NCBI GenBank assembly: GCA_025997215.1
Contig: BNUH01000075.1
Coordinates: forward strand, 1-13,735
Length of the DNA stretch: 13,735 nt
Source of the DNA: Clostridia bacterium
Lineage (GTDB): Bacteria; Bacillota_A; Clostridia; Christensenellales; Aristaeellaceae
Direction of reading: 5' to 3'
Below the pieces are notes generated by a model. It saw only the letters and a list, made by a program, of their open reading frames with translations. It was not told the origin of the DNA and searched no databases. This document shows positions 1 to 6,048 of this stretch, piece by piece. The first letter of the stretch is position 1, and each line of letters starts with the position of its first letter. The translations under genes were made by a program, and so were the position numbers.

Positions 1-1
1 G

Positions 2-26
2 CAACGTCCTATTCGCATGGACGTTG
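2..26. other. Short hairpin at the left edge
   Basis: CAACGTCC (2-9) and GGACGTTG (19-26) form a perfect 8-bp inverted repeat around a 9-nt loop. It has no T-tract on either side that would make it a terminator. It lies inside the stretch that may belong to an IS end (68-127), so it could be part of that element or the tail of a gene left of the window. Nothing more can be said from the sequence. Confidence 0.3.
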
Positions 27-67
27 TCCATATATCCACAGCTGCTCTTTTCGCACCTTCCCAGGGC

Positions 68-127
68 TGACATTTTCACGTGTGAATTAACTCGCTTGAG
101 GGGTGACATAATCACTTGTTATTGACA
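68..127. mobile_element. Possible end of an IS21-like element (two transposase-site-like repeats)
   Basis: Two related direct repeats start at 68 and 104. Both begin TGACAT, then differ by TT/AA, then share TCAC, one variable base and TGT; 13 of the first 16 positions agree. The second ends in TTGACA at 127. Read from the other strand, the block begins TGTCA and holds two TGTCA-ended repeats. From family knowledge, IS21-type elements have TG...CA tips and several internal transposase-binding repeats near their ends, so this may be one end of an element lying mostly to the left. No transposase gene is in the window, so the family assignment is inference. If correct, the insertion junction is at about 127/128, only 45 bp before the ogg promoter. 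Confidence 0.35.
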
Positions 128-172
128 GCACGATTTTTGGTGGTAATTTCAATGTGGAACGGTTTGCGAATC

Positions 173-201
173 TTGACGAATCCACGGCCTTACTGTATAC
201 T
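173..201 (+). promoter_or_regulatory. Sigma-A-type promoter of ogg
   Basis: TTGACG (173-178), a 17-nt spacer and TATACT (196-201) make a near-consensus vegetative promoter. Transcription would start near 208. A GGAGGG ribosome site at 223-228 follows, so the promoter fixes the coding start downstream of it and excludes the ATG at 154, which lies upstream of the -35 box. Confidence 0.75.
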
Positions 202-234
202 GTCCTCACAAGAATTAGTAATGGAGGGAACGCT

Positions 235-1020
235 CTGGTAACCATCGAATCCAACTGGCTTGATCTAGCCAAGATCGCGCGCAGCGGGCAGACCTTCCGC
301 TGGCGTGCGGTCGGTGTTGAATCATTATACGTCATACCTGCCCTAGGCCGCGAACTCCGCGCGACTCAGGTTTCACCTGGACGCGTGGAGTTTGCTTGTG
401 ATGAGGATGAATGGTCGAACATCTGGTGGAAATACCTCGACATGGATACCGATTATGAATCCATAGCCGCCGCTGTCGATCCCGACGACGCGTATCTGAC
501 AGCCGCGTGTGAAGCCGCGCGCGGTCTGCGCATGCTCCGACAGGATTTTTGGGAGACGACCGCAAGTTTTATCTGCAGCCAGAATAATAATATCCCGCGT
601 ATCACGGGCATGCTCAGCCGCATCTGCGGCGTGTGCGGAGGCTTCCCCGATCCGGCGAGGCTCGTCAGCGTCGGCCGCGAACCGCTAGCTGCGTGCGGCC
701 TGGGTTATCGGCTGGATTATCTGATCCGCGCCGCTGAACAGTTCGTCGCCGATCAGCCGGAACAGTTCATCCGACAGTATAATTATGATGACGCACGCAA
801 GTATCTGCTGACCTTCTACGGCATAGGACCGAAGGTGGCAGACTGTATCTGCCTGTATGGTCTGGGATTGACCGGGGCGTTCCCGCGCGATGTGTGGGTC
901 AAGCGGATCGAGCGGGAGCAATACGGCGGTGCGTTCCCGGTTGAACGTTACCCTGAAACGGCAGGGATTTTGCAATTATTCATGTTTTGGCATGAACGGA
1001 TGCGGGTTAAAGATTCTTGA
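235..1020 (+). CDS. ogg: 8-oxoguanine DNA glycosylase/AP lyase (OGG1 type)
   Basis: Bifunctional base-excision repair enzyme that removes 8-oxoguanine opposite C and cleaves the AP site through a lysine Schiff base. Visible: an OGG N-terminal segment with GQTFRW, a helix with SQNNNIPRI, then the HhH-GPD hairpin YGIGPKVADCICLYGLG and PRDVWV. The lysine at 832-834 (residue 200 from this start) and aspartate at 889-891 (residue 219) match the catalytic Lys/Asp pair of human OGG1 (K249/D268), with the same spacing of 19. The frame is open back to an ATG at 154, but that ATG precedes the promoter (173-201). The only well-placed start after the promoter is CTG at 235, six nt after GGAGGG (223-228); it gives 261 residues, and residues before it look unlike the family. 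The start codon is therefore unusual and needs proof; the gene identity is secure. It is monocistronic and convergent with the aldolase gene. Confidence 0.88.
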   Translation: MVTIESNWLDLAKIARSGQTFRWRAVGVESLYVIPALGRELRATQVSPGRVEFACDEDEWSNIWWKYLDMDTDYESIAAAVDPDDAYLTAACEAARGLRMLRQDFWETTASFICSQNNNIPRITGMLSRICGVCGGFPDPARLVSVGREPLAACGLGYRLDYLIRAAEQFVADQPEQFIRQYNYDDARKYLLTFYGIGPKVADCICLYGLGLTGAFPRDVWVKRIEREQYGGAFPVERYPETAGILQLFMFWHERMRVKDS

Positions 1021-1041
1021 GTTGAGTGATTCAAATCACTG

Positions 1042-1176
1042 CCTCTGCGGAGGGATTGCCCCAACTGCGGTTGGGGTATGTTACTTTTCCCGTCCGTGGG
1101 AAAAGTAACCAAAAGGACGGCCAAGGAGGGAGGGCAGCTGTGCCCTCCCTCCCTGGACCCTCCCTCCTCAATATTG
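1042..1176 (+). repeat. Multi-hairpin repeat, copy 1 (3' of ogg)
   Basis: About 131-135 bp that recurs in inverted orientation at 1479-1613. Internal order: hairpin A, CCCCAAC (1059-1065)/GTTGGGG (1070-1076), loop TGCG; hairpin B, a perfect 12-bp stem GTTACTTTTCCC (1080-1091)/GGGAAAAGTAAC (1098-1109), loop GTCCGT; a linker with GGACGG (1115-1120) able to pair with loop B; hairpin C, GGAGGGAGGGCA (1125-1136)/TGCCCTCCCTCC (1141-1152), which extends outward to CCA/TGG with one A-C mismatch; and a tail with CCCTCCCTCC (1158-1167) ending CTCAAT. No T-tract follows any stem, so it is not a classic intrinsic terminator. It starts 21 nt after the ogg stop. Short reading frames across it are almost certainly not genes. 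Just before it lies a separate hairpin, AGTGATT (1025-1031)/AATCACT (1034-1040). Confidence 0.85.
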
Positions 1177-1247
1177 CACCTGCTGCATGAGGCCAAACAT
1201 GCGCCATCCAGAGTAGCACAGTATTGCAGAGTTTTGTCATCATATTG

Positions 1248-1369
1248 TTTACATGAAATCCTAGATGATCTAAAGCTGGCGGCGGGAGACTGTTATGATT
1301 TCGTATTATTTACATACGTGCTTAGAAGATCCGGAGTTGGTAGCAGAGGTGTGTTATGATTATATAATG
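1248..1369. repeat. Degenerate 61-bp tandem duplication between the two hairpin repeats
   Basis: Two adjacent 61-nt units (1248-1308 and 1309-1369) both begin TTTACAT, share GATC near position 20 and TGTTATGATT near the end, and agree at roughly 60 percent of positions by eye. The region is AT-richer than its surroundings. Read in frame with each unit, both give similar peptides (LDDLKLAAGDCYDF and LEDPELVAEVCYDY). The 61-nt period would shift the frame between units, so no intact gene spans both. The rest of 1177-1478 shows no gene, only a small hairpin TTGGTC/GACCAA at 1454-1468. It may be a relic of a repeated coding sequence or a noncoding repeat. Confidence 0.5.
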
Positions 1370-1478
1370 ATAATGACAAGCCTCGCCAATACGACTACCT
1401 CGCCGCGAAGCCTCGATAACCTTACAAGGCTGTGCCTGTAACTCAATTGAACGTTGGTCATAGACCAATGAGCGGAGC

Positions 1479-1613
1479 CAACATTGAGGAGGGAGAGTCC
1501 AGAGAGGGAGGGCACAGTGCCCTCCCTCTCTGGCCGTCCTTTTGGTTACTTTTCCCACGGACGGGAAAAGTAACAAGTCCCCAACCGCAGTTGGGGCAGT
1601 CCGCCCGCAGAGG
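1479..1613 (-). repeat. Multi-hairpin repeat, copy 2 (3' of the aldolase gene)
   Basis: Reverse-complement copy of 1042-1176, same length and same order of parts when read on the minus strand. Hairpin A is at 1579-1596, hairpin B at 1545-1574 (identical 12-bp stem and loop), and hairpin C at 1499-1533 with a perfect 16-bp stem. The block from hairpin B through GGACGGCCA is identical to copy 1; differences cluster in the A-B spacer and hairpin C. It begins 28 nt beyond the stop codon of the minus-strand aldolase gene, so it has the same orientation relative to its gene as copy 1 has to ogg. Confidence 0.85.
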
Positions 1614-1641
1614 ACAAACCAAGCCCTCGCAGGCAATCAGA

Positions 1642-2583
1642 TCACTTCTGCAGCAAATGCACGGCGAACCCGCCAATCTCTTCCTCTAAATACGCCGCCT
1701 TGCTGCCAGGAATCGCCGGAACGAACACGCACCCCAATCCTTCCAAATAAGCCTTGCCGCGCGCCAGATTGTTGACGCCCACGCTGATGTGGCCGTGAGT
1801 GCCGCGCCCGCCGCCCTTCATGACCTCGATGCCCGTGCCGGCGAACGCTCCGGCGCTGCCATCCTTGATCGGCCATCCGAATAGCGCGCTGAAACGCTGC
1901 GCCACCTTGGTCCCCTCCGGCCCGTCCGCACAATTCACGCCCACGTGCGTGACTTCGAAGCCCAGCGTAATTTCAACTGCCGTGCGCGCTGTGGCCTCGA
2001 CCTTCGCCCAATCCTTCGCGGCGATCCACTCTTCCTTCGTGAACCAGCTGCCGCCGCACGCCAGCACCTTTGGATTCGCCAGGTATTCAGCCAGGTTTTT
2101 CTCGTTCACGCCGCCCGTAGGCACAAACTTCATATCGCCATAAGGCCCGCTCAACGCCTTGATCGCCGCAAGCCCGCCCAACTGTTCCGCTGGAAAGAAT
2201 TTGACCGCCTTCAGTCCAAACTCCAACGCCTGCTCGATGTCGCTGGGCGAGGCGCATCCCGGCAACACCGTGATGCCATGCTCGATGCACCAGCCTACCA
2301 CCTTGGGGTTGAATCCCGGCGCGACGATGTACTTCGCGCCAGCCTTGACCGCGCGCTCGGCCTGCTCGATTGTCAGCACCGTGCCCGCGCCTAGTATCAT
2401 ATCCGGCAACGCCTCCGCCGTGAGCCTGATCGCTTCCTCGGCCGCCGGAGTTCTGAACGTGAACTCCACGACGGGCAGCCCGCCGCGCGTCAGCGCCTGT
2501 GCGATAGGCACCGCGTCAGCCGCGTTTGACACCTTGACAGCGGGGATTAAACCATAACGTTCCAATACAGGTAATAAATCCAC
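1642..2583 (-). CDS. eda: KDPG/KHG aldolase fused to a VOC (glyoxalase-fold) domain
   Basis: Class I aldolase that splits 2-keto-3-deoxy-6-phosphogluconate (and/or 4-hydroxy-2-oxoglutarate) to pyruvate plus an aldehyde, as in the Entner-Doudoroff and hexuronate routes. Residues 1-205 are the TIM-barrel aldolase: catalytic E40 in VVEFTFRTP, GAGTVL at 65-70, and Schiff-base K128 in VKFFPAE (Glu45 and Lys133 in E. coli Eda), then PTGGV at 155-159. Residues 208-313 form a second domain starting FEVTHVGVN with a VOC look (H213 is a possible metal ligand; HISVGVNN and VHLLQK later). E. coli Eda is about 213 residues, so the extra domain adds about 100; such longer forms occur in Clostridia. The start is GTG at 2583-2581, eight nt after AGGAGG, and that ribosome site overlaps the stop of the upstream gene, so the two are probably cotranscribed. 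No sugar kinase or uronate gene is next to it, so the sugar served is unknown. Confidence 0.9.
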   Translation of the reverse strand: MDLLPVLERYGLIPAVKVSNAADAVPIAQALTRGGLPVVEFTFRTPAAEEAIRLTAEALPDMILGAGTVLTIEQAERAVKAGAKYIVAPGFNPKVVGWCIEHGITVLPGCASPSDIEQALEFGLKAVKFFPAEQLGGLAAIKALSGPYGDMKFVPTGGVNEKNLAEYLANPKVLACGGSWFTKEEWIAAKDWAKVEATARTAVEITLGFEVTHVGVNCADGPEGTKVAQRFSALFGWPIKDGSAGAFAGTGIEVMKGGGRGTHGHISVGVNNLARGKAYLEGLGCVFVPAIPGSKAAYLEEEIGGFAVHLLQK

Positions 2584-2595
2584 TTTGATAACCTC

Positions 2596-3582
2596 CTAAC
2601 GTAATCGTCGAGCGTCCGCTCCCCTGAAGGATAGCACAACCGTGAGTCTTTTGTCGAACAGTCGCGAATACACCCGTTCGGTGTAGCGGGATAGCAGCTC
2701 CGATGGCAGCAGATTCGTTGAAACGACCGTGTGCATCCGGCGGGCGTTGCGCTCGTTAAGCAGCGAGAATATTTGTGTTATTGTAATATTCTCCTGCATC
2801 GGCTCTGTGCCCAGATCGTCAACCATCAGCAGCGGCGTCTCGCGCAGCAGCCGCGCGCGCTCCGGATCGCCGCGCTCGAAGTATGCGTCGCGCAGTATGG
2901 CCATCATTTGGGATGCCGTGAGCTTCCATGGCGTGAACCCCCGGCTGAGCACCCGCTCCGCGACGCAGTTGAGCATGTAGGTCTTGCCCACGCCGGACGC
3001 GCCGCTGAACAGCAGGTTGGGCTTCTCATTTTCAGGAAATGAATCGGCGTAAACCTGACAAACATCGCGCAGTCGGAGCATATCCGCGCGCTGACCGTTG
3101 GGCTGCTTCTCTGTGGGCGTTGGATCGTACACGCCCGCATCCCACGCCGAAAAGTTTTCCTCCGTTTGAATGCCCAGGTTCTCATCCCGGCACAACCGCG
3201 CGTATACCCGCTGCTTCATGCACTCGCACATCTCGCGGATCGGTTCGCCTATATAACCTTGATCCCGGCATATCGAACAGCGGTACACGGGTTGCAGCCA
3301 ATCCTCCGGCAGACCGTTAGCAGCCAGCCGCCGCCGCAGTTCCGCCGCGACTGCCGCCAGCTCACCAGTTAGCGCGGTGGCAATCCCCATCGCCTGATCC
3401 GGCGTGTCGAACGCCGCCCGTACCTGGCGATGGAATATCCCTATGCGCCGCTCGGTCAGCTCCGCAATCTTCGGGTCGCGCTGGGATGCCGTGTCAAGCC
3501 GCCGCCGTTCCTCGTCGCGGTTCGCAGCGCGCTGGGCTTCATACTCGGTCGACAGCTCCCGGAGCACCTGTTCTTTCATCAT
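2596..3582 (-). CDS. dnaI: DnaI/DnaC-like replicative helicase loader (AAA+ ATPase)
   Basis: An AAA+ ATPase that would load the replicative DnaB-type helicase onto DNA. The N-terminal half is helical and charged (1-90), followed by a probable zinc site, C102/C105 and C119/C121 in CSICRDQGYI and MCECM. The ATPase part has Walker A GASGVGKT (194-201), Walker B LLMVDDLG (251-258), sensor-1 STN (288-290) and arginines in RVYSRLFD near the C-terminus. At 328 residues it matches clostridial loaders; IS21 IstB helpers are shorter and lack the N-terminal Cys segment, so IstB is less likely even though an IS21-like end may lie at the window's left edge. Two ATGs are adjacent (3582 and 3579). No Shine-Dalgarno precedes them, and the likely -10 box ends only 3 nt upstream, suggesting leaderless translation. 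It forms a pair with the aldolase gene and is divergent from the serine hydrolase gene. Confidence 0.85.
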   Translation of the reverse strand: MMKEQVLRELSTEYEAQRAANRDEERRRLDTASQRDPKIAELTERRIGIFHRQVRAAFDTPDQAMGIATALTGELAAVAAELRRRLAANGLPEDWLQPVYRCSICRDQGYIGEPIREMCECMKQRVYARLCRDENLGIQTEENFSAWDAGVYDPTPTEKQPNGQRADMLRLRDVCQVYADSFPENEKPNLLFSGASGVGKTYMLNCVAERVLSRGFTPWKLTASQMMAILRDAYFERGDPERARLLRETPLLMVDDLGTEPMQENITITQIFSLLNERNARRMHTVVSTNLLPSELLSRYTERVYSRLFDKRLTVVLSFRGADARRLR

Positions 3583-3585
3583 GAA

Positions 3586-3615
3586 AGTGTATCATAACAG
3601 GCTCGTTCGCGTCAA
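3586..3615 (-). promoter_or_regulatory. Probable promoter of the helicase-loader/aldolase pair
   Basis: On the minus strand, TTGACG (3615-3610), an 18-nt spacer and TACACT (3591-3586). A start 7 nt beyond the -10 box falls on the second ATG of the loader gene (3579), implying little or no 5' leader. The -35 is good; the -10 matches 4 of 6. On the plus strand, the rest of 3616-3708 shows no convincing promoter for the serine hydrolase operon. Confidence 0.5.
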
Positions 3616-3708
3616 TTGTTGCGGAATCTGAATTTTATGCCGATTAATGGGATGGGTTTGTATGACCTCAACCGTTGTTTATTATGTAGATTAATCTGGG
3701 AGGTAATG

Positions 3709-4974
3709 ATGCTGTCACGCGAGAGATTCCGCCGCGCGATATGCGCTTTAGTTATATTGATGCTTGCATTCATCGGCGCGGATAGTTTCCGCGCGCCGAT
3801 GGATGCCGCCGCATCTGCCGAGGATTCGCCATATGTTGCACACCTGCGCGGCTACGATCTGCCCTGGAACGCCACCGCCGCACACGCCGCCAATCAATCT
3901 ACATTCGAGCGGATCCTGCGCGAGTATGAAACTATCGGCGCTTCGATCGTACTGATCAAGGGCGGCCAAATCGTGGACGTTTACAACTTCGGCCGCGCGA
4001 ATCGAAGCGAGAATACTCCCATCACCGACGACACGCTGTTCCGCGTCGCCTCGATCACCAAGATGGTCACGATGGTCGGGTTCATGCGGCTGTGGGAGAT
4101 GGGGAATTTTAACCTGGACGACGACATAGGCAAGCATTACGACTTCCCGATACGCAATCCATATTACCCGAATGATCCCGTCACATTCAGGCAAGTGATG
4201 ACGCACACCGCTTCGTTGTTGGACGGCGGGCATTATTACCGCGCGCTGAACGGCGACGTCGTGAGTCTGCGCAGCGTATTCACGGGGGATTACGCGACGA
4301 CCGACTTCCAGCCGCGCAGACCGGGGACGTATTACGCCTACTCGAATTTCGGCGGCAGCCTGATCGGATCCATGATCGAACTGTTCACGGGCATGACCGC
4401 CGACGAATGGATGGCGGAATCCGTTTATACTAAGATGAATATTACAGCATCATACTTTACGCCGAACCTGCCCGAAGGCACCCAGATCGCGCGCATCTAC
4501 AACGGGCCGGACATGACGATGGACAGCATGTCGCTGACCAACGGCGACATGGTGGACGATCCGGAGTATCATTACACGATCACGGCGGGTTCGCTATCCA
4601 TCCGCTCGATCGATTTGGCCAAGGTGCTGTGCGTGCTGATGGGTGACGGCACCTATGAGGGTGTTAGGATCATATCGCAAACGGCGGTGGAAACGGTTCG
4701 CACGCCGCAGAATTCGATAGGCTCGGTATCCATCGACACCAACCGGGGGTTGGAACTCAACATCATCACCGATGCGCTGGTCAAGGGCCGCACGCTGTAC
4801 GGACACCAGGGCAAGGCTTACGGTGCGATCAGCGCGGCGTACTTCGACCCGACGGATCAGTCGGGCGTGGTGCTGCTGACGAATGGATGCGACGACTCGA
4901 CGTTCAACTCGGTGGCGCGGATAGCGCGGGCGGTGATGACGGCTGCATACCAAATGCTGGAAAAGAATCCATGA
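3709..4974 (+). CDS. Secreted serine hydrolase, beta-lactamase/PBP4* family
   Basis: Serine hydrolase of the class C beta-lactamase/D-Ala-D-Ala peptidase/esterase fold (Pfam Beta-lactamase type). It has SxxK as S115-I-T-K118 in RVASITKM, Y211-S-N213, and H366-Q-G368 in place of KTG, the set typical of PBP4*/EstB-like members. The N-terminus RERFRRAICALVILMLAFIGA (residues 4-24, charged then hydrophobic) is a signal peptide or anchor, so it acts outside the membrane. The start is the second of two ATGs, five nt after GGGAGG (3698-3703); the ATG at 3706 is too close, and the frame extending back to 3616 lacks a ribosome site. Length is 421 residues. Its stop overlaps the start of the next gene (ATGA, 4971-4974), so translation is probably coupled. 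Substrate (peptidoglycan peptide, ester or beta-lactam) cannot be told from sequence; a resistance role is not implied. Confidence 0.88.
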   Translation: MLSRERFRRAICALVILMLAFIGADSFRAPMDAAASAEDSPYVAHLRGYDLPWNATAAHAANQSTFERILREYETIGASIVLIKGGQIVDVYNFGRANRSENTPITDDTLFRVASITKMVTMVGFMRLWEMGNFNLDDDIGKHYDFPIRNPYYPNDPVTFRQVMTHTASLLDGGHYYRALNGDVVSLRSVFTGDYATTDFQPRRPGTYYAYSNFGGSLIGSMIELFTGMTADEWMAESVYTKMNITASYFTPNLPEGTQIARIYNGPDMTMDSMSLTNGDMVDDPEYHYTITAGSLSIRSIDLAKVLCVLMGDGTYEGVRIISQTAVETVRTPQNSIGSVSIDTNRGLELNIITDALVKGRTLYGHQGKAYGAISAAYFDPTDQSGVVLLTNGCDDSTFNSVARIARAVMTAAYQMLEKNP

Positions 4975-6032
4975 ACAACGCGCCGATGTCGGAACTGGCT
5001 GAATCGCACCGGGGCCGCGTAAGATTCCACATGCCCGGGCATAAGGGTAAACCGCTGCCGTATGCATTTTCTATCGACGCCGACCTTACGGAACTGCCCG
5101 GCACCGACGACCTATATCAACCGATGGGTGTAATCGCCCAGGCGCAAGCGGCCGCCGCACGAAGCGCGCATGCCGCGAACACTATCTTGCTGACTAATGG
5201 TTCGACGGCCGGTCTGCTGACGATGATACTGCACAGCGTCCCTAGGGGCGAAAGCCTGATCACCTCGCGCAATGCCCACCGCGCTGTGTTCAACGCTTGC
5301 GAACTGGGCGGCATCACGCCGATATTTGTCGAATTATCGGAAAGCGCTGACGGATTGATCATTCCGGACGCCGACGTTTGGATCAAGGCAATGCGCAGGA
5401 ATCCTAAAGCTCGTGCCGTAATCGTTACAACGCCGGACTATTATGGATTAGTAACGCCATTGGATGATATCGCTGCGGAAGCTCACCGCCTCGGCATGCG
5501 TCTGCTGGTGGATCAAGCCCACGGCGCGCACTGGAATTGGTGGGATGCGCCCGTTTGCGCCGGGCTTTCCGGCGCAGATATGTGGGTTCAAAGCGCGCAC
5601 AAGACGCTGCCCGCGCCGGGCCAGACTGCTTGGCTGCACATGTCGGATGCTTTGGATGCCGACAGAGTTCTACAAACCTTATCACGCATTCAAACGTCCA
5701 GCCCGTCGTATCTATTCATGACCGCGCTGGATTGCGTCCGCGCGTGGATGGATGAGCACGGCGGCTTTGCATTGCGCCGACTTTGTGGTATGATTCCCTT
5801 GGATTGGCCCGATGGGTTGACCGATCCGCGGCGTAACGGCGGCTGGTTGTATGATCCGACCAGGATCGTTCTGGATGTGACGGCGCGCGGATTAACAGGA
5901 TTCGAGGTTCAACGGCGGCTGGCCGCGAGGTCTGTCGATATTGAACTGGCTGACGAGCGGCGCATCGTGCTGATCGCGACCGTCGCTGACGACGAATCGG
6001 ATTTTAAGCGCTTAGCTGAAGCGTTGAAATAG
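4971..6032 (+). CDS. Orn/Lys/Arg-decarboxylase-like PLP enzyme, short form
   Basis: Fold-type I PLP enzyme of the arginine/lysine/ornithine decarboxylase group, like Bacillus YaaO. Visible: the entry motif FHMPGHKG (19-26), the phosphate-binding loop TNGSTAG, D181-Q-A-H184-G for the PLP ring, and the Schiff-base lysine K211 in SAHKTLPAPGQ. The ATG at 4971 overlaps the previous stop; an in-frame ATG at 4887 lies inside the previous gene and adds residues unlike the family. Only 353 residues are encoded versus about 480 for YaaO: the protein ends after GFEVQRR...DFKRLAEALK, and the C-terminal decarboxylase domain is absent. The reaction may therefore be polyamine synthesis, lysine decarboxylation or something changed. 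YaaO-like genes sit just before tmk in Bacillus, and the same order is kept here. Confidence 0.85.
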   Translation: MNNAPMSELAESHRGRVRFHMPGHKGKPLPYAFSIDADLTELPGTDDLYQPMGVIAQAQAAAARSAHAANTILLTNGSTAGLLTMILHSVPRGESLITSRNAHRAVFNACELGGITPIFVELSESADGLIIPDADVWIKAMRRNPKARAVIVTTPDYYGLVTPLDDIAAEAHRLGMRLLVDQAHGAHWNWWDAPVCAGLSGADMWVQSAHKTLPAPGQTAWLHMSDALDADRVLQTLSRIQTSSPSYLFMTALDCVRAWMDEHGGFALRRLCGMIPLDWPDGLTDPRRNGGWLYDPTRIVLDVTARGLTGFEVQRRLAARSVDIELADERRIVLIATVADDESDFKRLAEALK

Positions 6033-6048
6033 GAGGCATTATATCAAT

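Noticed and set aside
29..40. DnaA box and replication origin near the left edge
   Set aside because: A single ATATCCACA with one mismatch, no cluster of boxes and no dnaA/dnaN genes.
154..234. ATG at 154 as the start of ogg
   Set aside because: It lies upstream of the -35 box of the only good promoter and has no Shine-Dalgarno; the added residues do not resemble the family.
1078..1359. Open frames across the hairpin repeats (also on the other strand and at 1322-1689)
   Set aside because: They read through inverted repeats in several frames at once, lack ribosome sites and give low-complexity peptides; they are by-products of the repeat.
1248..1369. CRISPR array
   Set aside because: Only two adjacent, diverged 61-bp units with no constant repeat and variable spacer pattern.
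1042..1613. Transposon with terminal inverted repeats
   Set aside because: The 131-bp arms are inverted, but there is no transposase in the 300-bp interior, no clear target duplication, and each arm is better explained as a separate repeat after its own gene.
2596..3582. IstB transposition helper instead of helicase loader
   Set aside because: Length, the N-terminal helical segment and the Cys-containing region fit DnaI/DnaC-like loaders, and no istA is adjacent.
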